Of a stretch of DNA of 64,000 nucleotides, positions 17,601-27,152 are shown piece by piece. The DNA lies in contig JAHDXO010000021.1 of NCBI GenBank assembly GCA_023382975.1, forward strand, positions 1 through 64,000. Reading direction: 5' to 3'. A program made the position numbers and the translations under genes. Every line of letters starts with the position of its first letter. The first letter of the stretch is position 1. The stretch comes from Pirellulaceae bacterium. Its GTDB lineage: Bacteria > Planctomycetota > Planctomycetia > Pirellulales > Pirellulaceae. The notes beneath the pieces were generated by a model. It had not been told where the DNA came from. It worked only from the letters and a program-made list of their open reading frames with translations, and made no database searches.

Positions 17601-18857
17601 CTAGTACTTGACCGTCGACATCCGCACGTTGTCAAACGAGATCTCGCCCGTGGCCCCGAACAAGCCCAACCGTAGGATGGCCTCGCGGGCTCGCACGGGG
17701 ACGCGGCCCGACCGCGAGACTTCCCGCCAGCCGGAATCGCCCAAGAACGGGCCCAGGATGACGATCCCGACTTCCTCGCGGCGTTCATCGTAGAACGTGA
17801 TCGCCGCCGCTGGCTTGGCGTCGTTCGGCCCGGTTCGCGTGTTGGCGTACTTGACCCATACGGAGAAATCCACGCGGACGATCTTCCGCCCGTCGATCGG
17901 AAACCCCTGCATCACATGGGCTGCCCGCCCGGCATCCTGGTTTCGCATCGTGACATACTGACGGCCCTGAGGCGAGCCGGCATCGCTTTCCAGCCTGAGC
18001 AACCGCTCGTAGTACCAGCCTTGCAAAAAGCCGTTGTCGCCCAGCGGCAACTCGAAGTCGCCGTTGATCACTTGGGGATTCTCCGGGTCGGGCTGGACTT
18101 GCCGCTTGTCCTCGGCGGCGCCCGTCATCGGGACAAACAATGTGGGACGCAGCGCCTCGGACTCCATCCGTCCGTTCTTCTTGCGCATCAGGTAGAGCGT
18201 CTGCTGATACCGTTCGCCAACCGGAACGACAATCAAACCGCCCTCGCGCAACTGGTCGACCAGCGGCTGCGGGATCTTCTCGGGCGAACACGTCACGATG
18301 ATCTTGTCGAACGGCGCATGCTCCGGCCAACCCAGGTAGCCGTCGCCCACCTTGACGTGAACATTCTTGTAGCCCAGCCTTTCCAAAACCCGAGCCGCCC
18401 CCTTTCCGAGCGACTCAACGATCTCGATCGTATAGACTTCTTTGACCAACGGGCTGAGCACGGCCGCCTGATAGCCGCTGCCCGTGCCGATCTCCAGCAC
18501 CTTGTCCGTCGGTTGCGGATCGATGCACTCGGTCATGTAGGCCACGATGAACGGCGACGAGATGGTCTGGCTTTCGCCGATCGGCAATCCCATGTCGAAG
18601 TACGCCTGCCGCCGCATCGACGGATCGACGAACTCGTGCCGAGGCGTGTCGCGCATCGCCTGGATTACGCGAGCATCCTTGACTCCCGCGGCCACAATCG
18701 CCTCGTCCACCATCCGCTGACGTGCCCGATCGAACTCGGCCCGCGTCTGTGCCGCAGCCGGCGAGTTCACCATGAACCCTCCCAGCAACAGCGCAGCGGC
18801 CAAAGCCGCCGTCGTTGTCCGCACGCCGGAGGGCAGTCCTCGTGCCCATGCTCGCAT
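17601..18857 (-). CDS. Exported protein-L-isoaspartate O-methyltransferase with C-terminal beta-sandwich
   Basis: Predicted to methylate isoaspartyl residues of damaged proteins using S-adenosylmethionine. The 418-aa protein has a signal-type N-terminus (hydrophobic residues about 15-36 ending in AAAQT), then a complete PCMT domain (residues ~40-235) with the family motif QTISSP, the SAM loop VLEIGTGSGYQAA and the GGLIVVPVG strand. After that, residues ~255-418 resemble a carbohydrate-binding beta-sandwich (INGDFELPLGDNGFLQGWYYE start, ISFDNVRM end). Ordinary PCMTs are ~210 aa and cytoplasmic, so export plus the extra domain is notable. How SAM would be supplied outside is unclear. Confidence 0.85.
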   Translation of the reverse strand: MRAWARGLPSGVRTTTAALAAALLLGGFMVNSPAAAQTRAEFDRARQRMVDEAIVAAGVKDARVIQAMRDTPRHEFVDPSMRRQAYFDMGLPIGESQTISSPFIVAYMTECIDPQPTDKVLEIGTGSGYQAAVLSPLVKEVYTIEIVESLGKGAARVLERLGYKNVHVKVGDGYLGWPEHAPFDKIIVTCSPEKIPQPLVDQLREGGLIVVPVGERYQQTLYLMRKKNGRMESEALRPTLFVPMTGAAEDKRQVQPDPENPQVINGDFELPLGDNGFLQGWYYERLLRLESDAGSPQGRQYVTMRNQDAGRAAHVMQGFPIDGRKIVRVDFSVWVKYANTRTGPNDAKPAAAITFYDERREEVGIVILGPFLGDSGWREVSRSGRVPVRAREAILRLGLFGATGEISFDNVRMSTVKY

Positions 18858-19177
18858 GATTGCCTCACTTTCACGCCTCGCGCCAAATGGTCAACGAATC
18901 CGATCTTCCCGGTCTTCCTTGGCTTGGAACCACCATTCGATCCCGCGGTCGATTATCCACCGCACCACCATCCAGTGCAATCCGAATCCAAGTGCGGGAC
19001 ACCAACCTGAGCCTCTCGTCGGCCAGCCCAAGATGTCGATGTGCTGGCGGACACCGGCGTCGGCGAGTTCGGCTGCTTGCGAACGGGATGGTGTGGTATT
19101 AGAATTCGGTCGCGTCGGCCAAACGTCAACCCTACCTTGATTGGACAAAGGCATTCGTATCGCAGGATGCATGGGAA
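18858..19177. other. Intergenic region upstream of the R-M operon
   Basis: No gene that I can support. It separates the leftward pcm gene from the rightward methyltransferase gene and holds the promoter at 19077-19105. A 100-codon leftward frame overlaps the methyltransferase start and has no recognisable domain. Confidence 0.5.
19077..19105 (+). promoter_or_regulatory. Sigma70-type promoter for the R-M operon
   Basis: TTGCGA and TAGAAT are separated by 17 bp, about 70 bp before the methyltransferase ATG. The surrounding DNA is more AT-rich than its neighbours. Confidence 0.55.
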
Positions 19178-20044
19178 ATGGAGCAACAATCACCGGCCCA
19201 AGAAGTCACCGTCGGCAACGCGCGGATTTTGATAGGGGATAGCCGCGACGTCTTGGCCCTGCTGGACTCCGAGTCGGTCCAATGCTGCGTTACATCGCCT
19301 CCGTATTGGGGGCTTCGCGATTATGAACATCCGGCCCAGTTGGGCGCGGAAGAATCGCCGAAGCAGTACGTGGAGAACCTGGTCGGCATTTTTCGAGAAG
19401 TGCGCCGGGTTCTTCGGCCTACCGGCACGTTTTGGCTAAACGTCGGCGATGGTTACGCACGCAACGGCGGTGTCGGCGTTTGTGGTCCCAACGCCAAAGT
19501 GGGCAACACGAAAAGGTTGATTCAGAAGCGGAACTGCCGAGTGCCGGACTGCTGGGGCCTGAAAGATCGCGACCTGTTCGGTCTGCCGTGGCGAGTTGCT
19601 TTTGCGTTGCAGGAGGACGGTTGGATTCTCCGGTCGAAAATCACCTGGGTGAAAAAGACGCCGATGCCGGAAAGCGTCAGGAACCGGCCGTCCAGTGCCA
19701 CCGAGGAGATCTTTTTGTTCGCCAAAGAGCCGGGTTACTACTACGACAATCAAGCGGTTCGTGAACGGTCGGGCGCCAATCTGCGGAACTACTGGATACT
19801 CAGCTCGAACACGGGGGGCGGTTCACATCCAGCCGTCTTCCCCCACGAACTCGCTCGGCGATGCATTCTTCTTGGAAGCCGTCCTGGCGATATCGTGCTG
19901 GACCCTTTCGCTGGCTCTGGAACCACAGGGATCGTCGCCGTCGAACTGCGCCGCAAAGCCATCCTCGTGGAATTGAACGAGGCATACGCGCGCGAGTCGG
20001 AAGAGAGACTGCGAAAGGGCGTACAAGAGCGACTCTGGGCATAA
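19178..20044 (+). CDS. DNA amino-methyltransferase of the R-M system
   Basis: A beta-class DNA methyltransferase of 288 aa: the catalytic motif TSPPYWGLRDY (S40-P-P-Y) comes first and the SAM-binding DPFAGSGTTG (about residue 240) comes last. The SPP form of motif IV is frequent in N4-cytosine enzymes. It is followed after one base pair by an NgoMIV-type endonuclease gene. NgoMIV cuts GCCGGC, which contains no adenine, so if the target is kept this enzyme must make N4-methylcytosine (inference). The cognate methylase of NgoMIV itself is a 5-methylcytosine enzyme, so the pairing differs. Base composition is lower in GC than the flanks, consistent with transfer. Confidence 0.9.
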   Translation: MEQQSPAQEVTVGNARILIGDSRDVLALLDSESVQCCVTSPPYWGLRDYEHPAQLGAEESPKQYVENLVGIFREVRRVLRPTGTFWLNVGDGYARNGGVGVCGPNAKVGNTKRLIQKRNCRVPDCWGLKDRDLFGLPWRVAFALQEDGWILRSKITWVKKTPMPESVRNRPSSATEEIFLFAKEPGYYYDNQAVRERSGANLRNYWILSSNTGGGSHPAVFPHELARRCILLGSRPGDIVLDPFAGSGTTGIVAVELRRKAILVELNEAYARESEERLRKGVQERLWA

Positions 20045-20047
20045 GTG

Positions 20048-20920
20048 ATGACACGACTGACCCTGTTACGCGATGAGTACCACCGCCAGATCGGCCTGCA
20101 GATCGTGCGTTTCTCTGATAACAAGGCGAAAAGTTATCCGAATTTCGCTGATTCCGGCAGTCGATCCAGCATCTCTATCGCCACACACCTCTGCGAAGCA
20201 CTTGGATTCCCAAGAGTTCCTGGAAGGCTCGACGGCCAACGAACTGGCAAGCTGTTCGAGGGCCTAACGTGCGAGTTTGTGTCGAAGGCGTTTGAGGTTC
20301 TTCAGCACTTGCGACCCGGAGCCTGGGGATACAGATCGGAGCAGACCACAATCTGCAACTTCACACAGTACCAACACCTCGAGGTTCTAGACACCGTGGT
20401 GGGGACGAACGCGACGCTTGCAGCAGCCCTGGGTCGTGATTACATCATTACCCCTGATGTCGTCGTTGTTCGTTATCCTGTCCCCGACGACGAGATCAAC
20501 AAACACGAACCTGTTGTCGATGCCGACGCATCCGTTGCCAGACTAACGCAGTTTCGTGCTGCCAACCAAACCGACGCTCCCTGTCGGCCTTTCTTACACG
20601 CGAGTATCTCATGCAAGTGGACGATCCGAAGCGACCGGTCCCAGAACACGCGAACGGAAGCCCTCAATCTGATCCGCAATCGAAAAGGACCGCTGCCTCA
20701 TATCGTCGCCGTCACGGCCGAACCACTACCGATGCGTATCGCATCCCTTGCACTTGGGACCGGCGACCTGGATTGCGTGTACCATATTGCTCTTCCGGAA
20801 CTCCGAGACGCTTGCGGTGCGATTGACGGCGGTGAAGATCAGTTAGAAATGCTTGATACGATGATCGAAGGTAACCGTCTTCGTGACATTAGCGACCTGC
20901 CGCTCGATTTGGCAGTATAA
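20048..20920 (+). CDS. NgoMIV-family type II restriction endonuclease
   Basis: The 290-aa protein aligns well from memory with NgoMIV over its full length, including HASISCKWTIRSDR, RNRKGPLPHIV and the terminal ISDLPLDLAV. Active-site residues correspond: E71, D136 (in TPDVVVV), S187-C188-K189 and E203. NgoMIV is a tetramer cleaving G^CCGGC; the same specificity is likely but not proven. The start is the ATG at 20048; a GTG three bases earlier directly follows the methyltransferase stop, so translation is coupled. Codon use is visibly more AT-rich (ATT, GTT, CGT) than in adjacent genes, which suggests recent acquisition. Confidence 0.93.
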   Translation: MTRLTLLRDEYHRQIGLQIVRFSDNKAKSYPNFADSGSRSSISIATHLCEALGFPRVPGRLDGQRTGKLFEGLTCEFVSKAFEVLQHLRPGAWGYRSEQTTICNFTQYQHLEVLDTVVGTNATLAAALGRDYIITPDVVVVRYPVPDDEINKHEPVVDADASVARLTQFRAANQTDAPCRPFLHASISCKWTIRSDRSQNTRTEALNLIRNRKGPLPHIVAVTAEPLPMRIASLALGTGDLDCVYHIALPELRDACGAIDGGEDQLEMLDTMIEGNRLRDISDLPLDLAV

Positions 20921-21062
20921 CGCCTTCGCACGATTCTCGGATCGTGTTGGGCACGATTCACAATCGCTCATCACGGAGCTCATCCCAAAACTGCTGCGAG
21001 GCGGTCTTCCGTGACAGCGGCGGGACCCGTGCCGCCCCGCCCTTCTAGTCGCTGGAACTCAT

Positions 21063-23951
21063 CTATCTCGCGATCTGCAAGCCCTTGGGCAGCGATTCCC
21101 CGAGGACACGCCCCTGCTCTTCCCGGTCGAGCGTGCCGACGGTGGCGACCAGTTCCGCGAAGTGCGCCGGCGCATGGTGGCTTTCCAGCCAGTCGATCAC
21201 TTCGCGGCGCAGTCGGTCGTCCACATCGCGGTAGCGGTCTCCGGTGCGGCGAGCCAGTTGCAGCACGGCCAGTTTGTCGGTTTCGTCCGGCACACGAACG
21301 CCCATCAGCGCGCCCAGCCACCGCGACGCGGCCTCGACCGGAACGACGCGGTTCAACGGCCCATAGACGGGTATCCGCGTGCCGATCCGCCCCAAGGCCC
21401 AGACCATCGCCGGCCGCGCAGGCTGCATCGAACGCTTGTCGAGCACCGCGATCAGCATGTCGCCCAACTCGACCTTGATCGCGACATCGAGCAGTTCGAG
21501 CGCGCCCAGCAACCGCCACAGCTCGATGGATTCCTGCGGCGAGAATCCGAAGTCGCCGCTGCTCTTGCCGGTGGTCAGGCGCCGGTGCAGTCCCCGGACG
21601 GCCGACAACAGCGGATCGGCGATCGCCTGCTGCTGTCCCGCTGACAGCCCGCCGGAGATCCGCCGCCAGAGAATCCAGGATTCCGTGCGCGAACCGGCCG
21701 CGCTGTGCGCCAAGCGGCCTTGGACCATGCGCCACGTCTCGGCCACCCGCCAGTCGTCGACTGCCAACCCGAAGCCGGGACGCAACGCGAATCCCAAGAG
21801 GTTCAGCCAACGCGCCTCGTGCGCGGGGCTTTGCCGACGGCCCTCCTGAAACTCGATCAACGTCTCCCAGATCCGCCGCAGCAGCGACATCGGCCAATCC
21901 CAGCGACCCACCTCCAGCACGGCGGACAATTGCTTGACCAGTTCGGCCGGCCGGTTCTTCCCCCCTGCCCCGAACGTATCGGCGATCAATTGGCGGCAGT
22001 CCCGCCAAATGGTTTCGTCGATGACCCCTTCGGCCTCGCCCTCGGTCTGGCTCGCCACCCTATCGGTCTGGACCGCCGATCGAACGTCGAACTGCAGCCG
22101 CCAACTGCGTTGGGAACCGACCTCGCTGCACCACAGCTCCAGCGTGCCGATCTCGCTTAGCCGCGCATGCAGCGTCACCGGGATCGAAGCCGCCAGCTTC
22201 TTGCCGCGCGTCCGCAGCACCGTGCGGATCGGCGGCAACGGTTTCATCTGCTCCGCATCGATCGGCAGCAGATCGCCGGGCCGGTCCGCCAGACGCACGC
22301 TGGACACGTACAAGGGGAACTCGACCGGCTGATGCACCAATAATTGAAATGGATGCTGCACCAGATCGATCTCCTGCCCGGTCTCGGCGCTGCCCGGCAC
22401 CAAGCAAAATGCCGACGGCGTCTCGCCCTCGACGCCGATGTAGTAGCTGCGTGCCAGTCCGGCTGCGATGCGCACCCCCCTGCCCCGCCGCACCGTGCCG
22501 TAGTAGGCCGCGCCGTGCGCGACGGCCAGATCCAAACGCGGGTTGTCCAACAGCAACGGCGACCAGTCCGCCTCGTCGTCCCGGAACCAGGAACGCAAGA
22601 CTTCGATCAATCGCTGTCGGATTTGAGGCGAGGCGAACACGCCGCCGTTGAACAGCACGAGATCGGGCCGCGCCGGGTCTACCCCCCCTCCCCTGCCCTG
22701 CTCCGTTTCGCAGCTCCTTTCGGCCCGTCCGGGCAAAAAGGGATCGTCCCCTTCTTCTCCACTCCCCTGCCCTTCCAGGCCCGCATGACGATGTGCGCTG
22801 AGGAACGCCGCCAAATAGCGAGTCACCGCCGGATCGGACGCATACGGCAAGCCGAATTCGCGGAAGCCGGATTGCTGCTGGCCCGGCCGGTCGTCCAGTG
22901 CTACGAACGGAAAGAAACCGTTCAGCAGCAGTTCCCGCGCCTCGTCCCGGTCGACCGCCACGCGCACGCCGCCGCCGATCAGCTTCGCACCCGAGCCCGG
23001 CAGATTGAAGTGGATCGTCTCGGGACAGCCGTCGCTCAACAGATCCTCCTTGACGCGGCGGCAGATCCGGACCAGCACCGCCCACTGCTGCGGCTCGAGC
23101 GACCCGCCCAGTTTCTCTTCCAGGTGCCGCGCCAATGCCAGATCCAGGTTGTCGCCACCCAGGATCAAATGGTCGCCGACGGCTACGCGGTGGAATTGCA
23201 CTTTGTCCCCCTCGCCGCGCCGCACGCGTATCAGGGTGAAATCCGAGGTGCCACCACCGATGTCGCAGACCAAGATCTTCTGGCCCGGCTCGACGTGCCG
23301 GTCCCAATCGGCGTGATGGGCATCGATCCAGGCGTAGAAAGCCGCCTGCGGTTCCTCGATCAACACGACGCGCGGCAAGCCAGCCGCGGCCGCCGCCTGA
23401 ACCGTCAACTCGCGGGCCACCTCGTCGAACGACGCCGGCAGCGTCAACACGATGTCCTGTTCGGCCAGCGGATCCTGCTTCAACTTCGCGTTCCAGGCAT
23501 CGCGCAGATGCCGCAGATAACGGGCGCTGGCCTCGACCGGCGAGATCCGGACCACGTCGGCCGCGCCCTGCCACGGCAGCAGGTCCGCGGTGCGGTCGAC
23601 CCCGCTGTGGCACAACCAGCTCTTGGCCGACGACACCAGCCGACCCGGGCTGCGCGCCCCCTGCTCGCGCGCCAGCACGCCGGTGACATGGCCCGGAGCC
23701 TCGCGCTGCCACGGCAACCGCACTCCCTCCCCTGCCCTTTCGCCCGCCGCCGGCTGGTAATGGAAGGACGGCAGCGTCTCGCGCGCCTCGACTTGGCCGA
23801 CGTCCACCAATTGCGGAATGGAAAACGTCTGCACGCGCCACGGCTCGCGATGCGTGTCGACGTACCCGACCGCCGAATTGGTCGTCCCCAAATCGATCCC
23901 GACAATGTACCGGCTCGGCTGCGGCTCGGACGCGAACGAAGTCTCATGCAT
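21063..23951 (-). CDS. Hsp70-family protein with long C-terminal domain (DUF3731 type)
   Basis: The 962-aa protein has an Hsp70 ATPase domain: VGIDLGTTNSAVG (about residue 15), VCDIGGGTSDFT, and the later phosphate-2 region RPDLVLFNGGVF. The DnaK-type substrate-binding domain is replaced by a long helical C-terminal part like the DUF3731-containing Hsp70 relatives. The usual start is MHETSFASEP, seven bases after GGAGG. A ~40-residue Gly/Glu/Arg-rich insertion sits just before RPDLVLFNGG, encoded by DNA with AGGGCAGGGG words; further copies occur at 21960, 22480 and 23726. No DnaJ or GrpE gene is nearby. The client is unknown. Confidence 0.85.
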   Translation of the reverse strand: MHETSFASEPQPSRYIVGIDLGTTNSAVGYVDTHREPWRVQTFSIPQLVDVGQVEARETLPSFHYQPAAGERAGEGVRLPWQREAPGHVTGVLAREQGARSPGRLVSSAKSWLCHSGVDRTADLLPWQGAADVVRISPVEASARYLRHLRDAWNAKLKQDPLAEQDIVLTLPASFDEVARELTVQAAAAAGLPRVVLIEEPQAAFYAWIDAHHADWDRHVEPGQKILVCDIGGGTSDFTLIRVRRGEGDKVQFHRVAVGDHLILGGDNLDLALARHLEEKLGGSLEPQQWAVLVRICRRVKEDLLSDGCPETIHFNLPGSGAKLIGGGVRVAVDRDEARELLLNGFFPFVALDDRPGQQQSGFREFGLPYASDPAVTRYLAAFLSAHRHAGLEGQGSGEEGDDPFLPGRAERSCETEQGRGGGVDPARPDLVLFNGGVFASPQIRQRLIEVLRSWFRDDEADWSPLLLDNPRLDLAVAHGAAYYGTVRRGRGVRIAAGLARSYYIGVEGETPSAFCLVPGSAETGQEIDLVQHPFQLLVHQPVEFPLYVSSVRLADRPGDLLPIDAEQMKPLPPIRTVLRTRGKKLAASIPVTLHARLSEIGTLELWCSEVGSQRSWRLQFDVRSAVQTDRVASQTEGEAEGVIDETIWRDCRQLIADTFGAGGKNRPAELVKQLSAVLEVGRWDWPMSLLRRIWETLIEFQEGRRQSPAHEARWLNLLGFALRPGFGLAVDDWRVAETWRMVQGRLAHSAAGSRTESWILWRRISGGLSAGQQQAIADPLLSAVRGLHRRLTTGKSSGDFGFSPQESIELWRLLGALELLDVAIKVELGDMLIAVLDKRSMQPARPAMVWALGRIGTRIPVYGPLNRVVPVEAASRWLGALMGVRVPDETDKLAVLQLARRTGDRYRDVDDRLRREVIDWLESHHAPAHFAELVATVGTLDREEQGRVLGESLPKGLQIAR

Positions 23952-24135
23952 ACTCATGCCTCCAAGTATATGCCAGGCCCCTCCGCTCGCGGAACGGGGG
24001 CAGGATTGCAGAGGCTGCGGGCCGACCGTTCGCCGCTGGACGCGAAGGTTCGCGAAGACTAAAATCGGCCTCCGACCCATGCCGTCAGTGGGCATGGTTT
24101 CACGATCGAACGTTCTACAGGACGGAATCGCCACG

Positions 24136-25821
24136 ATGACCAGTACCCGAATCACCGAAACCAAGGCTTGGATGGCTCTGCAGGAACACGCTCGCGAGAT
24201 CCAGGCGACGCATCTCCGTCAATTGTTGCAGGACGCGGAGCGATGCCAGCAGATGCAACGCGCCGCGGATGGAATCCTGTTGGATTTCGCGAGGCAGCGG
24301 GCGACGGCGCAGACGATCGAATTGCTTTTGCAGTTGGCCAAGCAAACCGATCTGAAGGCGAAGATCGACGCCATGCGATGCGGCGAAAAGATCAACGCGA
24401 CCGAGAACCGTCCCGTACTGCACTATGTGCTGCGTTCGCCCAAGAATCCTCCCGCGGACCGGCGCCCGGTCGTCGATGGCCAGGACACCGTGGCCGATGT
24501 CCATCAAACGCTGGATGCGATCGAGGCGTTCAGCCGCGAGATTCGCTCGGGCAAGGCCCGCGGCGCGACGGGGAAGAAGTTGACCGACGTCGTGGTCATC
24601 GGCATCGGCGGCAGCTACCTAGGCACCGAGTTTGTGTACGAAGCCTTGCGGACCGATCCGGCCTGTGCCAAGGCGGCCGGACGGCGGCGACTGCGGTTTC
24701 TGGCCAACGTCGATCCGATCGACGTTACCCGTGCGCTGGACGGACTGAAGCCGGAAACGACGTTGGTCGTCGTGGTCTCGAAAACGTTCACCACGGCGGA
24801 AACGATTCTGAACGCCAAGACGCTGCGGGCTTGGCTGCACGATGGCTTGAAGCAGGACGACGTCTCGCCGCATCTGGCCGCTGTTTCGACTGCGGTGGAC
24901 AAAGCGGTGGCCTTCGGCGTTCCGGGTGATCGCATCTTCCCGATCTGGGACTGGGTCGGGGGACGATACAGCGTGTGCAGCGCCGTGGGCGTGCTGCCGC
25001 TGGCTCTGCAATTCGGCTTCTCGCCCGTGAAGAAGTTCCTGCAGGGCGCTCACAGCATGGACAAGCACTTCTTCCGCGCCAAGTTCAAAGACAACCTGCC
25101 CGTGCTGATGGGATTGCTGGGCGTTTGGAACTCGTCCTTTCTCGGCTACGGAGCGCGGGCCGTGCTGCCGTATTGTCAAGCCCTGCTGAAGTTCGCGCCG
25201 CACATCCAGCAACTGGATATGGAATCGAACGGCAAGCGGGTAGGCACGGACGGCGAAGCACTAAGCTTCGATGCGGGCGAAATCGATTTTGGCGAGCCCG
25301 GTACCAACGGCCAGCACAGCTTCTACCAATTGATGCACCAGGGGCGCGTGGTCCCCGCCGATTTCATCGGATTCCGACGCAGCCAGCAACCGCGCCACGC
25401 GGACGGCGAAGCGGTCTCGAACCACGACGAATTGATGTCGAATTTCTTCGCCCAGCCCGACGCACTGGCGCTGGGGCGGACGCTCGAAGAGGCGCAAGCC
25501 GAGTGCCGTGGGAAAGGCGATCCGTCCGAACTGGCGCCGCACAAGGTCTTTCCGGGCAACCGGCCGACGAACGTGTTGCTACTGGACCAACTGACCCCGC
25601 ACACGGTCGGCCAGTTGCTGGCTTTGTACGAACACCGAACCGCCGTGCAGGGCTTCGTGTGGGGCATCAATTCCTTCGACCAGTGGGGCGTCGAGTTGGG
25701 CAAGTCGATGGCCAAGTCCGTCGGGGCGCAGATCGCTCAGCGACGCAAAGGCGCCGGAGACGAGTGGAGCGGTGTCAATCCGTCGACCGCGTCGCTGTTG
25801 GAAGCCTACGTGCGGGAGTAG
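24136..25821 (+). CDS. pgi: Glucose-6-phosphate isomerase
   Basis: Interconverts glucose 6-phosphate and fructose 6-phosphate in glycolysis. The 561-aa protein carries both family signatures: DWVGGRYSVCS (about residue 275) and GINSFDQWGVELGK (near residue 515), plus the phosphate-binding segment VVVIGIGGSYLG. Length is normal for the long (E. coli-like) form. The start chosen is MTSTRITETKAW; the in-frame sequence further upstream overlaps the divergent Hsp70 gene start. An exported beta-helix protein gene begins 5 bp after its stop, an odd functional pairing. Confidence 0.95.
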   Translation: MTSTRITETKAWMALQEHAREIQATHLRQLLQDAERCQQMQRAADGILLDFARQRATAQTIELLLQLAKQTDLKAKIDAMRCGEKINATENRPVLHYVLRSPKNPPADRRPVVDGQDTVADVHQTLDAIEAFSREIRSGKARGATGKKLTDVVVIGIGGSYLGTEFVYEALRTDPACAKAAGRRRLRFLANVDPIDVTRALDGLKPETTLVVVVSKTFTTAETILNAKTLRAWLHDGLKQDDVSPHLAAVSTAVDKAVAFGVPGDRIFPIWDWVGGRYSVCSAVGVLPLALQFGFSPVKKFLQGAHSMDKHFFRAKFKDNLPVLMGLLGVWNSSFLGYGARAVLPYCQALLKFAPHIQQLDMESNGKRVGTDGEALSFDAGEIDFGEPGTNGQHSFYQLMHQGRVVPADFIGFRRSQQPRHADGEAVSNHDELMSNFFAQPDALALGRTLEEAQAECRGKGDPSELAPHKVFPGNRPTNVLLLDQLTPHTVGQLLALYEHRTAVQGFVWGINSFDQWGVELGKSMAKSVGAQIAQRRKGAGDEWSGVNPSTASLLEAYVRE

Positions 25822-25826
25822 ATTCC

Positions 25827-27074
25827 ATGGTCAAAGGCGGCGTTCTCGTGCTGTTCTGGTGCCTCACGCTTTCGGCGGCGGGGCAGACACCGCTCCATCC
25901 GCCGCGTCGCGACTGGTTTCCCCAGGCTCCGCCGCTTCCAGCGCCTACGGGTCCGGTCGTCCGCGTTTCGACGGTCGAGGAACTGTTTCGCGCGGCCGAC
26001 ACGATCAAGCCCGGCGGCACGATCTTGATAGCCGATGGTCATTATCGAATGCCGCGGTATTTCGAGTTGCGGACGGATGACGTTACGTTGCGCGGCGAAT
26101 CGGGGCGGCCCGAACAAGTCGTGCTGGACGGCGTCGACAGCCGGCACGGCGAATTGCTTGGAATCACCGGTTGCTCGGGCGTGACCGTTGCCGGTGTAAC
26201 GCTGCAGAACGTGCGTTGGAACGCGCTGAAAATCAACTCGAATTTGGGGACCACCCAGGTCACGGTGTACAACTGCATCTTCCACAACGTCTGGCAGCGC
26301 GCCATCAAGGGGCCGGCCGTCCCGGCGGATCAGCGCGACCGATTTCGGCCCAGCGATTGCCGCATTCAATACTGCTTGTTCTACAACGATCGACCCAAGC
26401 AATACGACGACGACCCAGCCGACACGCCGGAGAATTTTCGCGGCAATTATGTCGGCGGGATCGATGTCATGTTCGCGCGCCGCTGGACGATCTGCGACAA
26501 CGTGTTCGTCGGCATCCAAGGCCGCACCGGCGAGGCAAGGGGCGCCGTGTTCCTGTGGCACGATACGCAAGATTGCGTCGTCGAACGGAACATCGTCCTC
26601 GATTGCGACTCGGGTATCTGCCTGGGCAACTCGCATCGCCCGGCCGACGTCGCCATGCATTGCCGCCGGTGCGTGGTCCGCAACAATTTCGTCGTCCGCT
26701 GTCCGGAAAACGGGATCCTGGCAGACTATACCGAGGATTGCCGCATCCTGCACAACTCGATTCACGATCCGGATTCGCGTCTGAAACGTCTGATCCGCCT
26801 GGTTCACGACAACCGCGGCTTGATCGTCGCCAACAATCTGCTGAGCGGTTCGGCGCCGCGCATCGAGACGACGGACAAGATCTTGATGCGCGACAACGCG
26901 GTCGGCGATTTCGCGGCGGTCTTCCGCGATACAGCGGCCGGCGATCTGCATCTACTGCGTGCGGCAGCGGGGATCGTCGATGCGGGGCAACCGTGGACGG
27001 AAACGCCCGAAGACATCGACCGTCAACGTCGCGATTCGACGCCGGATCTGGGGGCCGATGAACTCGATCCGTGA
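25827..27074 (+). CDS. Exported right-handed beta-helix protein
   Basis: A 415-aa protein with a signal peptide (MVKGGVLVLFWCLTLSAAGQ). The body is a run of short beta-strand coils with repeated N/D/G turns (VTLRGESGRPEQVVLDG, VTVAGVTLQNV, CVVERNIVLDC, CVVRNNFVVRC), the pattern of pectate-lyase/polysaccharide-lyase beta-helices. Eight or more cysteines occur in the coil region. It ends GADELDP, common in planctomycetal beta-helix proteins. It could be a lyase of families PL1/PL6 or a non-catalytic helix; no catalytic triad is certain. It starts 5 bp after pgi and is likely cotranscribed. Confidence 0.82.
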   Translation: MVKGGVLVLFWCLTLSAAGQTPLHPPRRDWFPQAPPLPAPTGPVVRVSTVEELFRAADTIKPGGTILIADGHYRMPRYFELRTDDVTLRGESGRPEQVVLDGVDSRHGELLGITGCSGVTVAGVTLQNVRWNALKINSNLGTTQVTVYNCIFHNVWQRAIKGPAVPADQRDRFRPSDCRIQYCLFYNDRPKQYDDDPADTPENFRGNYVGGIDVMFARRWTICDNVFVGIQGRTGEARGAVFLWHDTQDCVVERNIVLDCDSGICLGNSHRPADVAMHCRRCVVRNNFVVRCPENGILADYTEDCRILHNSIHDPDSRLKRLIRLVHDNRGLIVANNLLSGSAPRIETTDKILMRDNAVGDFAAVFRDTAAGDLHLLRAAAGIVDAGQPWTETPEDIDRQRRDSTPDLGADELDP

Positions 27075-27152
27075 GACGGAACGGATTGTCGGTCGGACGG
27101 TACAGCACGACCTTGCGGCGGAGACGGAAGTCTCGCGGGATCGCGAGTTTCT

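Noticed and set aside
18891..19193. 100-codon leftward frame ending WWFQAKEDREDRIR
   Set aside because: It overlaps the methyltransferase start, has no recognisable domain and no ribosome site; codon signal is mixed. Possibly real, but not supportable.
24091..24135. Upstream in-frame starts for pgi (e.g. MPSVGMVSRSN)
   Set aside because: They reach toward the divergent Hsp70 start and add residues not found in the family; the start at 24136 fits normal length.
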